Of a stretch of DNA of 64,000 nt, positions 1 to 8,122 are shown piece by piece. The stretch comes from Imbroritus primus (GTDB lineage Bacteria; Pseudomonadota; Gammaproteobacteria; Burkholderiales; Burkholderiaceae). The DNA lies in assembly GCF_964332355.1 (NCBI RefSeq), contig NZ_OZ201293.1:62001-126000 (forward strand), given 5' to 3'. Under the pieces are notes generated by a model, which did not search any database, was not told where the DNA came from, and saw nothing but the letters and a program-made list of their open reading frames with translations. Position 1 is the first letter of the stretch. Each line of letters opens with the position of its first letter. Both the position numbers and the translations under genes were made by a program.

Positions 1-88
1 CTGCGGCAACGCCTGCATGTATCACGTGATACGACAACCCGCGAAACCTCGCGCTCGCACCCGTTCGCGCATGGGCATGCGCCCCGTG

Positions 89-778
89 CTATTTCAGCTT
101 GACCGGTTCATAGAAGCGGAAGCCCACGCCGCGCACCGTGGTGATCGGCAGGGGCAATCCGGAGGCTTCCTCTACCTTCCGGCGCAGGCGGCGGATCTGC
201 GTATCGAGCCGGCGCCGGTCGTATGACAGGTAGTCCTGGCCAAGTGCTTCGATAATCTGCCTGCGCGTGACCACGTCGCTGTTGGCCGCGAGCGCGGCGA
301 GCACCACGTAGTCCTGGTTGGACAGCAGGATCGGCGCGGAGTCGGGGGGAATCAGGCAGCGCGGCGCATCGGACAGTTGCCAACTTGTTGCCGCCGGGGC
401 TATCGCCGCTTCCGTGCCGCCACTCCTGCGCTTGCGATCCGTAATGTCGCGTGCGACGGCCACGCGGATCTTCTTTTCCTTGTACCAGCGGGCCGACCAC
501 ATCAGATACACGATGCGGCCATCCTTGCGTATGTAGCGATTCTCGAAATCGTATTGCAGGTGCCCGCCCATCAGACGGGCGACGGCGCCTAGCGTCTTCT
601 TCCGGTCGGGCTCGTAAACGAGCTCGAGCATCTGGCGGCCGACGAGTTCCTCCGGGGCATACCCGAAGATCTGCTCGCAGGCACCCGTCACCGACAGGAA
701 TACACCTTCTTCATTGACCACGCAGACGGCGTCCAGCAGAAAATTCAGCAGGTCTGTCTCTGGGGCGGCGTACGTCAT
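89..778 (-). CDS. PAS-domain winged-helix transcriptional regulator
   Basis: Predicted cytoplasmic one-component regulator of 229 residues. Residues about 8-115 form a PAS/PAC sensor fold (motif GYAPEELVGR, then RDITDRK at the PAC end). Residues about 148-225 match the OmpR-type winged helix, with recognition-helix sequence LDTQIRRLRRKVE and the typical ending TVRGVGFRF. There is no receiver domain, so the PAS domain probably replaces phosphorylation as the input. The frame stays open another 68 codons upstream, but that stretch looks non-coding, so I chose the ATG at 778, where the PAS domain begins. The ligand and targets are unknown. No partner kinase is adjacent. The family assignment is secure; the signal sensed is not. 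Confidence 0.85.
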   Translation of the reverse strand: MTYAAPETDLLNFLLDAVCVVNEEGVFLSVTGACEQIFGYAPEELVGRQMLELVYEPDRKKTLGAVARLMGGHLQYDFENRYIRKDGRIVYLMWSARWYKEKKIRVAVARDITDRKRRSGGTEAAIAPAATSWQLSDAPRCLIPPDSAPILLSNQDYVVLAALAANSDVVTRRQIIEALGQDYLSYDRRRLDTQIRRLRRKVEEASGLPLPITTVRGVGFRFYEPVKLK

Positions 779-1003
779 GTTTGAGGGGGGGCTGAGGATC
801 GGGGGCGGCCAGTGCTTGCTGAAGTGCAAATGCTCATATTTGCTCAGTCTGCATTCTAGCCAAATCCTTATACTTCTTCGCCGGGGGAAACGTGCGGCGC
901 ATGCCGGGCGTCTTGCAATGCAAGACGGGGCGGGAATGGGTGATCCGGAATCCGTCACTCCACTCATAAAAACAAGGGTCATAGCAGTACTGCATCAAAG
1001 GCC

Positions 1004-1043
1004 GGGCATGCCGACGACACTGCCGTGCGTTGTTGGCATGCCC
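1004..1043. repeat. 15-bp inverted repeat
   Basis: Arms 1004-1018 and 1029-1043 pair over 15 positions (GGGCATGCC perfect, then GACGAC with GTTGTT through G-T wobbles), with a 10-nt loop. It could be an RNA stem upstream of the terminator at 1221-1283, or a protein-binding palindrome. Confidence 0.5.
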
Positions 1044-1220
1044 CGTCTCCGAATTTTCACTGCGCTGAAATGCTGGACACAAGTCCTTCGAGCGGTGCCA
1101 TGCCTTAAACATCCACATGACTGATCTCCCCTGCGCGCAGCGTGAGCCAATGCCCGGAAATAGGCTGCCATGGCCTGCCGTGGCGATGGCAGGCCGCGTA
1201 CCAGTCAATGCATCCTGATC

Positions 1221-1283
1221 CTGGGGGCCCGTTTGGACGGGCCCCCAGGTTTTCATAACCCAGCCTGGCGCTGGGTTTTTTTT
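1221..1283 (+). terminator. Tandem hairpins with T-tract (intrinsic terminator)
   Basis: The first hairpin is a perfect 12-bp stem (1221-1232 with 1237-1248, loop TTGG). The second is a perfect 8-bp stem AACCCAGC/GCTGGGTT (1257-1264 with 1270-1277, 5-nt loop), running into an eight-T tract at 1276-1283. This is a textbook Rho-independent terminator on the plus strand. Because no plus-strand protein gene lies just upstream, it may end a small RNA. Confidence 0.75.
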
Positions 1284-1438
1284 GTCCGCGACATGCATTG
1301 CCTGCATGCTGTGCGTGGCTATGACATGGGTGCCGGACGTGCCGGTGTCTCGCCTGGCGCTGGCCACGCCCGGGCACATCGGCGGAGCGGCCGCCTCCAT
1401 GCTGATGATCGTACCGGCGGTGGCTGTCGCTTCCGCTT

Positions 1439-2254
1439 CTACTGTTCCTGCTGCGCCGCCTCATACAGCGCGACGGCAATCTCCCGTGCGGCCTGCTCCA
1501 TGGCCTCGCGGAACTGACCCAGTCCCTCATACGGCACGCGTGCGCTGGGCACCGCGATACCCAGTCCGGCAATCAGCCGGCCCTGTTCGTCGCGGATCGG
1601 TACGGCGCATCCCACGACACCCGCGATCACCTCTTCGTTACTGGTTGCCCACTGTTCCGCGCGCACGCGTTCGACAGCCTGCCGTAGCTGTTTGGGCGCA
1701 GTGATCGTATTGGCCGTTTCCTGCGTCAGCTCGACATGCGATAGCCACCAGTCGAGCTGTTCGTCGTTCATGTCGGCGAGAAACAGCTTGCCGATCGACG
1801 AGCAATGCATCGGCGACCGCTTGCCCTGTTCGAAGCGCAGGCCCTGCGAGCGGATCGACGAGGCTGCGTCGAGATAGACCACTTCATTGTCGATGCGCTG
1901 ACCGATCTGGCAGTGCTCGCCGATACGCGCCGACAGCGCCACCAGGATCTGGTGCGGCAGGTCGGTGCGCAGTGCGGAGTGCACGGCAGCCGTGCCCAGC
2001 TGCACCAGTGCAAAACCCACCAGCAGTTTCTTTGAGCCCGGCAAGCGCTTCAGCAGGCGCCGTTCTTCCAGTTGTGCAACCAGGCGATGCACGGTCGGTA
2101 CCGGCAGGTCGCAGGCCGTCGCAATGTCGGTCATGGAGATGGGATGGGCGGCGCGCGCCACCACTTCCATCACGCTGAGCAGACGGTCGAGGGGCTTGTC
2201 GTCCACGGGTTTACCCTGATTGTTCTCGGTATGGGTGCTCATTACGATGTTCAT
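1439..2254 (-). CDS. IclR-family transcriptional regulator
   Basis: Helix-turn-helix regulator of the IclR family, about 271 residues. The N-terminal winged helix (about residues 20-80) contains PISMTDIATACDLPVPTVHRL. The C-terminal effector domain runs through GLRFEQGKRSPMHCSSIGK to the family-typical AVPIRDEQGRLIAGLGIAVP. It is divergent from the CoA-transferase gene at 2326, the usual arrangement for an IclR protein controlling its neighbour operon. I used the ATG at 2254; the ATG at 2242 is equally possible because neither has a clear ribosome-binding site. The effector is probably a small acid handled by the adjacent pathway (inference). Confidence 0.9.
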   Translation of the reverse strand: MNIVMSTHTENNQGKPVDDKPLDRLLSVMEVVARAAHPISMTDIATACDLPVPTVHRLVAQLEERRLLKRLPGSKKLLVGFALVQLGTAAVHSALRTDLPHQILVALSARIGEHCQIGQRIDNEVVYLDAASSIRSQGLRFEQGKRSPMHCSSIGKLFLADMNDEQLDWWLSHVELTQETANTITAPKQLRQAVERVRAEQWATSNEEVIAGVVGCAVPIRDEQGRLIAGLGIAVPSARVPYEGLGQFREAMEQAAREIAVALYEAAQQEQ

Positions 2255-2270
2255 AAATCGAAAGAAAAAC

Positions 2271-2285
2271 TTCCATTTTTCGGAA
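2271..2285. promoter_or_regulatory. Candidate IclR operator
   Basis: The 71-bp gap between iclR and the CoA-transferase contains TTCC-N7-GGAA (2271-2285), overlapping a second dyad GAAAAA-N6-TTTTTC (2264-2281). IclR-family sites are often short dyads of this kind in divergent promoters. This is a positional inference only. Confidence 0.35.
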
Positions 2286-2325
2286 TTGTAGCACAACCAA
2301 TATTTCTCAGCGCCTTTATATTGCC

Positions 2326-3573
2326 ATGCCAACTTCGACTTCTTCCCCCTCCACGGCGCCTGCCGCCCCTGCTCAACAGAACGCCGGGCCGCTGGCCGGG
2401 CTGCGCGTCATCGATGCGGGCAACATGATTGCCGGTCCGCTCGCGGCCACCCAGCTGGCCGACTTCGGCGCCGACGTGATCAAGCTCGAACTGCCGGTCG
2501 GCGGCGATTCGATGCGCCACTGGACGCCGATGAAGGACGGCCTGTCGCTGTGGTGGAAGGTGATCGCCCGCAACAAGCGGCTGATCACCCTGACGCTGTC
2601 CAAGCCGCGCGGCCGCGAGCTGTTCCTGGAGCTGGTGCGCGAGGCCGATGTGCTGATCGAGAACTACCGGCCGGGCACGTTCGAGCGCTGGGGGCTGGGC
2701 TACGACACGCTGTCGAAGATCAATCCGAAGCTGGTGATGGTGCGCGTCTCCGGCTTCGGCCAGACCGGCCCGTATGCCAAGCGCGGCGGCTACGGCACGA
2801 TTGCCGAGGCGTTCTCCGGTATCCCTTCGTTCACCGGCGCGCCGGACCGTCCGCCGACCTTGCCGGGCTTCCCGATGGCGGATTCCGTGGCGTCCACCTT
2901 TGCCGCCATGTCGGCGATGTTCGCGCTGTACAACCGCGACCACGGCACGGGCCGGGGCCAGGAAATCGACGTCAGCCTGTACGAGCCGCTGTTCCGCCTG
3001 GTCGAGTCGCAGGTCATCGGCTTCGACCAGCTCGGCATCATCAAGGAGCGCCTGGGCAACCGCCTTGCCGAAGATTCGCCGCGCAACACCTACCAGACAC
3101 GCGATGGCCGCTGGATCGGCATTTCCGCCAGCTCGCAGCGCACCTATGAGCGGCTCGCGCAGGCGCTGGGCATGCCCGAGCTGATCACCGATCCGCGCTT
3201 CCTCGACAACGCGCTGCGCTGCGAGCACGACGCGGCGCTCGACGCGATCATCGCCGACTGGTTCCGCGAGCGCGACTGCGCCGACGTGATGGCGCTGTTC
3301 GACGAAGCCGAGGTCGTGGCCGGGCCGGTGTATGACATCAGCGACATCGTCAAGGATCCGCACTACCAGGCGCGCCAGAACATCGTGGCCGTCAAGGACG
3401 ACGACTTCGGCTCGGTGCGCATGCAGGGCGTGGTGCCGCGCTTTATCGAGACCCCGGGCGAGGTGCGCCACTCGGGCCGCCACCTCGGCGCCGACAACCG
3501 CGCCATCTATATCGACATGCTGGGCCTGAGCGAACAGGAATTCGACGCCCTCAAGTCCGAAGGAGTCATTTGA
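2326..3573 (+). CDS. Family III CoA-transferase (CaiB/BaiF type)
   Basis: A 415-residue class III CoA-transferase, which would move CoA between carboxylic acids in the cytoplasm. Family hallmarks include GLRVIDAGNMIAGPLAATQLADFGADVIKLE near the N-terminus (residues 25-55), IENYRPGTFERWGL, and SGFGQTGPYAKRGGY. The expected catalytic Asp is Asp186 in the segment FPMADSVAS. The end of the gene is one base from the thiolase-like gene, so the two are co-transcribed. No ribosome-binding site precedes the ATG, so initiation may be leaderless or start slightly downstream. The substrate is unknown. The neighbours (thiolase-like, DUF35, aminotransferase, amino acid transporter) suggest an acid derived from an amino-acid-like compound. 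Confidence 0.92.
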   Translation: MPTSTSSPSTAPAAPAQQNAGPLAGLRVIDAGNMIAGPLAATQLADFGADVIKLELPVGGDSMRHWTPMKDGLSLWWKVIARNKRLITLTLSKPRGRELFLELVREADVLIENYRPGTFERWGLGYDTLSKINPKLVMVRVSGFGQTGPYAKRGGYGTIAEAFSGIPSFTGAPDRPPTLPGFPMADSVASTFAAMSAMFALYNRDHGTGRGQEIDVSLYEPLFRLVESQVIGFDQLGIIKERLGNRLAEDSPRNTYQTRDGRWIGISASSQRTYERLAQALGMPELITDPRFLDNALRCEHDAALDAIIADWFRERDCADVMALFDEAEVVAGPVYDISDIVKDPHYQARQNIVAVKDDDFGSVRMQGVVPRFIETPGEVRHSGRHLGADNRAIYIDMLGLSEQEFDALKSEGVI

Positions 3574-3574
3574 C

Positions 3575-4735
3575 ATGAGCCACATGTTTGACGGGGTACG
3601 CATCGTCGGCGCCGGGCAGGCCACGTACGCGAAGAAGTCAGACCGCAGCCTGCAGCGCCTGATGTACGAGGCCGGTTCGGCGGCACTCAACAGCGCCGGG
3701 CTGTCATGGAAATCGGTCGACGGCCTCGCCGTCACCTGCTTCCTGCTGCCGCCCGACAATGCGCCGACGGTGGCCGAGCATCTCGGCCTGGAAACGCGCT
3801 TCATGTTCCAGGGCCTGTACGGTGGCGCCAGCGGCATCATCGGCATGGCGCACGCCGCGCGTGCGATCCGCGATGGTGTCTGCGACGTGGCGCTGATCGT
3901 CGCGGCGGATTCGTTCGACGTCGCCGCGCACAATGAAACGCTCGATCACTTCAATGGCTCCATCAAGGAGTTCATGTCGCCGCAGGGCTTCGGCGGCGCG
4001 AATGGCATGTTCGCGCTGCACACGCGCCTGTACATGGAACGCCATGGTGCCACCAGCGAGGATTTCGGGCGCTTCTGCATCGCCCTGCGCGAGAACGGCC
4101 TGCGCAATCCGAACTCGCTGTTCAAGCAGCCGCTCACCATGGAAGCCTACCTGAACGCCAAGCCGATCGCCGATCCGCTGCGGCTCTACGACTGCGTGAT
4201 GCCGTGCATCGGCGGCGATGCCATCGTGCTGGCTTCGGAAAAGATCGCCGCAGGTCTGAAAGGTCCGTCGGTCCGCATCCTCGCAGCCGAAGAGATCCAC
4301 AACTATCCCGCCAACGATCCGTACCAGGTACCGGGCGGCTGGCTCGGCCTGCAGGAGCGCCTGTACAGCCGTGCCGGCGTCACGCCGCAGCAGATCGACT
4401 TTGCGCAGGTGTACGACGACTATCCCGTGATGTCCTTCATCCAGCTCGAAGGGCTCGGCTTCTGCAAGCCCGGCACGGCGCACGAGTTCGTGCGCCAGCA
4501 CGATCTCACCACGCGCGGCGACTTTCCCGTCAACACCGGCGGCGGCCAGCTCTCGGCCGGGCAGGCCGGTGCGAGCGGCGGCATGATCGGTGTCTACGAA
4601 GCTGTTGCGCAGCTGCTCGGCCAGGCCGGCGAGCGGCAGGTCAAATGCCGCCGTGGCGTGGTGTCGGGCTACGGCATGATCGCCTACGGGCGCGGCCTGT
4701 GCTCCAGCGCCGCCATCCTCGAACGTGTTGAATAA
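3575..4735 (+). CDS. Thiolase-like (SCP-x type) protein lacking the catalytic Cys
   Basis: A 386-residue thiolase-superfamily protein of the lipid-transfer/SCP-x branch. The fold is recognisable from FQGLYGGASGIIGMAHAARAI (residues 78-98), VYDDYPVMSF (279-288) and NTGGGQLSAGQAGASGG (320-336). The nucleophilic Cys that normally precedes ASG is Gly84, the His of the GHP motif is Gln330, and the C-terminal Cys position reads Ser-Gly-Tyr (364-366). It therefore cannot be a normal thiolase. Family members without these residues pair with DUF35 proteins, and the Ltp2-ChsH2 type catalyse retro-aldol cleavage of CoA esters. The next gene here is a DUF35 protein, which fits. An aldolase-like role is inference. 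Confidence 0.85.
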   Translation: MSHMFDGVRIVGAGQATYAKKSDRSLQRLMYEAGSAALNSAGLSWKSVDGLAVTCFLLPPDNAPTVAEHLGLETRFMFQGLYGGASGIIGMAHAARAIRDGVCDVALIVAADSFDVAAHNETLDHFNGSIKEFMSPQGFGGANGMFALHTRLYMERHGATSEDFGRFCIALRENGLRNPNSLFKQPLTMEAYLNAKPIADPLRLYDCVMPCIGGDAIVLASEKIAAGLKGPSVRILAAEEIHNYPANDPYQVPGGWLGLQERLYSRAGVTPQQIDFAQVYDDYPVMSFIQLEGLGFCKPGTAHEFVRQHDLTTRGDFPVNTGGGQLSAGQAGASGGMIGVYEAVAQLLGQAGERQVKCRRGVVSGYGMIAYGRGLCSSAAILERVE

Positions 4736-4745
4736 GGAGACCGCC

Positions 4746-5147
4746 GTGTTGAAACCCCAACCGCGGGTGACCCCGCTGAACCGCCCGTTCTGGGACGGCT
4801 GCAACGACGGCAAGCTGATGGTGCAGCACTGCGACGAGTGCGGCAAGCATGTGTTCTATCCGCGCGCCTGCTGCCCGTTCTGCCAGGCCGATGCACTGTC
4901 GTGGACCCAGGCCAGCGGCCAGGGCACCGTCATCTCGCATACCACCGTGCGCCGCACGCACCACGATGGCTTCAACGAAGAAGCGCCGTATGTGTTTGCC
5001 GCCGTCGAACTGGCCGAAGGGCCGTGCCTGTACGCCCAGCTGCCGGGCGCGCCGGTGGAAGGCGAGTCGCTCATCGGCCGGTCCGTGCGGGCCGTGTTCG
5101 TGCCGCACGGACCTGGCCAGAAAATTGCTGCGTTCCAGCTGACCTGA
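4746..5147 (+). CDS. DUF35 zinc-ribbon/OB-fold protein, partner of the thiolase-like enzyme
   Basis: A 133-residue DUF35 protein. The N-terminal rubredoxin-like zinc ribbon has Cys29-x2-Cys32 and Cys43-x2-Cys46, followed by an OB fold that probably binds acyl-CoA (GQGTVISHTTVRR, then PYVFAAVELAEGP). An in-frame ATG exists at 4725, inside the preceding gene. The GTG at 4746 is preferred because AAGGAGA ends five bases before it. DUF35 proteins form complexes with thiolase-like partners and are needed for their activity (known for ChsH2 and PhlB-type systems). Adjacency makes a complex with the 3575-4735 product likely. Confidence 0.9.
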   Translation: MLKPQPRVTPLNRPFWDGCNDGKLMVQHCDECGKHVFYPRACCPFCQADALSWTQASGQGTVISHTTVRRTHHDGFNEEAPYVFAAVELAEGPCLYAQLPGAPVEGESLIGRSVRAVFVPHGPGQKIAAFQLT

Positions 5148-5194
5148 GCGCGCTGCGCCAGTCCGTCCCTGATCACCGGAGTGAAGGCCTCACC

Positions 5195-6376
5195 ATGGAT
5201 GCCATCGACCTGCAACACGTCCGCGACGATTTTCCCGTCACCCGTCGCATGCTGTACCTCGACGCCGCACACCAGACGCCGCTGGCCACCAGCATCCGTC
5301 GCGGGATCGAGGCATTCCTGGAAGAGTCCAACGAAAACGCCGGCCCCAAGCCGGTGTGGCTCGGCCGTGTCGAGGCCGTGCGTGCCCGCGCCGCGGCCTT
5401 CCTCGGCGCGGCGCCGCAGGAGCTGGCGTTTACCAAGAACACGTCGGAAGGCCTGAACATTGCCGCCAATGCGCTGCCGCTGGCGGCTGGCGACAATGTG
5501 CTGATGATCGAAGGCGATCATCCGAACAATGCCTATGCATGGCTCAATCTGGCGCGCAAGGGCGTCGAGGTGCGCTTCATCAGGCTGCACGACGGCGTGG
5601 CCGACGCCACGCTGTTCGCGCCGCATATCGATGCACGCACGCGTGTCATTTCGATGTCGCATGTCACGTTCCACGCCGGCCATGTCCATGACCTCGCCAG
5701 CATCGGTGCGCTGTGCCGCGAACGCGGCCTGTATTTCGTCGTCGATGCCATGCAGTCGGTCGGCGTCGTGCCCATCGACGTGAAGGCGCTGGGCATTTCG
5801 CTGCTCGCCGCCGGGTGTCACAAGGGGTTGCTGGTGCCGCAGGGCCTGGGGCTGCTGTATGCCGATGCGCGTCTGACCGACCTGCAGCCGGCCTACCTGG
5901 CCTGGGCCTCGCTGGCTCGCCCGCCGGCCGACCTGATCGCCAACCCGGCCGACCTTGCCCCCGCACCGGGAGCGGCGCGCTTTGAGCTTGGCAACTTCAA
6001 CCTGCCGGACATCCACGCGCTCGACAAGGCGCTGGACCTGATCGAAGGCATCGGCATCACGAACGTGCACGCGCACATGCAGATGCTGGGCGACCGGCTG
6101 ATCGAACATCTCGACCGGTTCGGCATCGGACTGGTGGGGCCGCGCACGCGCGCGCACCGCGCGCACATCTACGTGCTCGACCTGCCGGCCGAGCCATGGC
6201 TGGCGTACTTCGCCCAACACAATGTGCGGGTCTCGCCGGAGCGCGACGGCATCCGCATTTCGTTCGGCATCTTCAATACCCGGGAGGACGTTGACCGGCT
6301 TGCCGGCCTGATCTACTCCCACAGTCCTGACCGCTGGGCCGACCTGTCGCCCGCGGATTTCCGCCTGACGGCCTGA
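5195..6376 (+). CDS. Class V aminotransferase-fold PLP enzyme
   Basis: A 393-residue PLP enzyme of the class V aminotransferase/cysteine desulfurase fold. The probable Schiff-base lysine is Lys210 in AAGCHKGLLVPQGLG, with Asp184 in FVVDAMQSVG to bind the PLP ring and the cofactor-phosphate-type segment TKNTSEGLN at residues 80-88. GGAGTGAAGG lies just before the ATG at 5195; a longer open frame upstream is only the shadow of the DUF35 gene. Family activities include transamination, beta-elimination and epimerisation, so the reaction cannot be named. It sits between the CoA-ester genes and an amino acid transporter, so it probably converts the imported amino acid into the acid activated by the CoA-transferase. 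Confidence 0.88.
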   Translation: MDAIDLQHVRDDFPVTRRMLYLDAAHQTPLATSIRRGIEAFLEESNENAGPKPVWLGRVEAVRARAAAFLGAAPQELAFTKNTSEGLNIAANALPLAAGDNVLMIEGDHPNNAYAWLNLARKGVEVRFIRLHDGVADATLFAPHIDARTRVISMSHVTFHAGHVHDLASIGALCRERGLYFVVDAMQSVGVVPIDVKALGISLLAAGCHKGLLVPQGLGLLYADARLTDLQPAYLAWASLARPPADLIANPADLAPAPGAARFELGNFNLPDIHALDKALDLIEGIGITNVHAHMQMLGDRLIEHLDRFGIGLVGPRTRAHRAHIYVLDLPAEPWLAYFAQHNVRVSPERDGIRISFGIFNTREDVDRLAGLIYSHSPDRWADLSPADFRLTA

Positions 6377-6415
6377 CGCCGCCATCCTGCCCATCGTTAC
6401 AAGAAGGAGTTAGCC

Positions 6416-7321
6416 ATGAAACGCCCACTGGTCCTGGTCAAGCTTGGCGTCACCGCCATGCTCGCATTCTGCGCGGCTGGCGCAATCGCCCAGACGCAAA
6501 GCGAAACCCTCAAGCGCATCAAGGAAATCGGCACGTTTACGATCGGATACCGCGAATCGTCGGTACCGTTCTCGTTCCTCGACGGCCAGCAGAAACCGGT
6601 CGGCTTCTCGATCGACCTGTGCCAGGCTATCGCCGACAAGATCAAGCAACAGCTCGGCATGTCGCAGCTGAACATCAAGCAGGTGCCGGTGAACTCGTCG
6701 AACCGCATTCCGCTGGTGGTCAACGGCACCATCGACATCGAATGCGGCGGCACGGCCAACAACCTCGCGCGCCAGAAGCAGGTGAACTTCTCGGTGGCCA
6801 CGTTTGCCGGCCAGCCGCGCTGGCTGGTGCGTACCAATTCCGGGCTCAATCAGGAAGCCGATCTCAAGGGCAAGACCGTGGTGGTCACGCAGGGCTCGAA
6901 CGCCGTCGGCTTCCTGCGCAAGGTCAATGACGAGCAGAAGCTCGGCCTGCAGGTGATCCAGGCCAAGGACCACAGCGAGTCGATGTTGACGCTGGCCAGC
7001 GGCCGCGCCGTCGGTTTCCTCGAGGACGACATCCTGCTGTCCGGCGAGCGCGCCAACGCCCGTGATCCTTCCGCGTTTACCTTCCTGCCGGGCGGTTACG
7101 AGGTCAGCTACTATGGTCTGATGATGCACAAGGGCGATGCCGGCTTCAAGGCGCTCGTCGATGGCGTGCTGGTGGCGATGATGAAGGATGGCTCGTTCGA
7201 GCGCGCCTACAAGAAGTGGTTCGAATCGCCGATCCCGCCGCGCAACGTCAACCTGAGCTTCCCGATCTCGGACAAGCTGCGCGCCCGGATCGAGTCGCCG
7301 AGCGACAGGGCCGAGTTCTGA
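6416..7321 (+). CDS. Amino acid ABC transporter, periplasmic binding protein (GltI-like)
   Basis: A 301-residue family 3 solute-binding protein. A signal peptide (about residues 1-25, ending GAIAQ) directs it to the periplasm. The binding fold shows TFTIGYRESSVPFSFLD, VGFSIDLCQAIADKI and the ligand-carboxylate region VNGTIDIECGGTANN. Overall it most resembles glutamate/aspartate binding proteins. AAGGAG precedes the ATG at 6416. It is the first of four transporter genes in the order binding protein, permease, permease, ATPase. The true ligand is probably the acidic or polar amino-acid-like substrate of this catabolic region (inference). Confidence 0.9.
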   Translation: MKRPLVLVKLGVTAMLAFCAAGAIAQTQSETLKRIKEIGTFTIGYRESSVPFSFLDGQQKPVGFSIDLCQAIADKIKQQLGMSQLNIKQVPVNSSNRIPLVVNGTIDIECGGTANNLARQKQVNFSVATFAGQPRWLVRTNSGLNQEADLKGKTVVVTQGSNAVGFLRKVNDEQKLGLQVIQAKDHSESMLTLASGRAVGFLEDDILLSGERANARDPSAFTFLPGGYEVSYYGLMMHKGDAGFKALVDGVLVAMMKDGSFERAYKKWFESPIPPRNVNLSFPISDKLRARIESPSDRAEF

Positions 7322-7333
7322 GACAGGACGGGG

Positions 7334-8119
7334 ATGACGATGTTCTCAGTGTTGTTCGAGCAGGTGCCGGATGGGGATGAAATCTATCTCGACTGGATTC
7401 TTTCCGGAGTCGGATGGACGCTCTTTCTGGCCGCCGCGGGCTGGTGCCTCGCGTTCGTGATCGGCGTGCTGGTGGGTTGCGGGCGCACATCCCGCAACCG
7501 CTGGGTCGCCGTGCTTGCCCGGCTGTATGTGGAGATTTTCCGCAATATCCCCGTCATCGTGCAGATGTTCCTCTGGTACTTCGTCGTCCCCGAACTGCTG
7601 CCGCGTGCCTGGGGCGAGGCCATGAAGCAGATGGCCCCGCCCTGGGGCAACTTCGTTCCGGCCCTGTTCGGGCTCACGCTGTACACGGCGGCGCGCGTCG
7701 CCGAGCACATCAAGGCCGGTATCGAATCGGTGCCGCGCGGCCAGCGCATGGCGGCCGCCTCGCTCGGCATGACGCCGTTTGCCACCTACCGCCTGGTGAT
7801 CCTGCCGCAGGCGCTGCGGATCGTGGTGCCGACGCTGACCAGCGAACTCATGGGTATCTTCAAGAACACCTCGGTGGCGCTGACCATCGGTGTGCTCGAG
7901 CTGACGGCGCAGGCGCGCCAGGTCAGCGAGTTCACCTTCCAGACGTTCCAGGCATTCGGCATCGCGACGCTGCTCTACCTGATCCTCGCCATGCTGGTGT
8001 ATGCCGTGATGCGCTATGTCGAACGCAAGCTCACCATTCCCGGCACGCACCCCACGCGGCCACGCAGCCGCCGCTCGCGCGCCCGGGCGCGCGCCGACCG
8101 TGCCCTGAGAGGAGCCTGA
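7334..8119 (+). CDS. Amino acid ABC transporter permease (GltJ-like)
   Basis: A 261-residue inner-membrane permease of the HisM/GltJ type. Hydrophobic segments are visible at about residues 17-43, 60-85 and 195-225. The ATPase-coupling EAA-type loop is HIKAGIESVPRGQRMAAASLGM followed by FATYRLVILPQALRIVVPTL. The C-terminus is unusually Arg-rich (RPRSRRSRARARADR). The gene lies 12 bp after the binding-protein gene and 3 bp before the second permease, so it is clearly in the same operon. Confidence 0.92.
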   Translation: MTMFSVLFEQVPDGDEIYLDWILSGVGWTLFLAAAGWCLAFVIGVLVGCGRTSRNRWVAVLARLYVEIFRNIPVIVQMFLWYFVVPELLPRAWGEAMKQMAPPWGNFVPALFGLTLYTAARVAEHIKAGIESVPRGQRMAAASLGMTPFATYRLVILPQALRIVVPTLTSELMGIFKNTSVALTIGVLELTAQARQVSEFTFQTFQAFGIATLLYLILAMLVYAVMRYVERKLTIPGTHPTRPRSRRSRARARADRALRGA

Positions 8120-8122
8120 GCC

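Larger units (their letters stand above)
779..1438. other. 660-bp gene-free region with hairpins
   Basis: No convincing protein gene lies between the PAS regulator and the IclR gene; the short frames here are low-complexity. The region holds a 10-bp palindrome GCAGTACTGC at 984-993, a 15-bp inverted repeat at 1004-1043, and two tandem hairpins ending in a T-tract at 1221-1283. The terminator faces the plus strand, although no plus-strand protein gene precedes it. Confidence 0.6.

Noticed and set aside
714..1704. Several overlapping short frames in the 779-1438 gap and over the iclR 3' end
   Set aside because: None has a ribosome-binding site, domain or plausible composition.
4838..6376. 512-codon frame taken as a longer aminotransferase
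   Set aside because: The first 119 codons overlap the DUF35 gene in another frame and have no homology character; the ATG at 5195 has a good ribosome-binding site.
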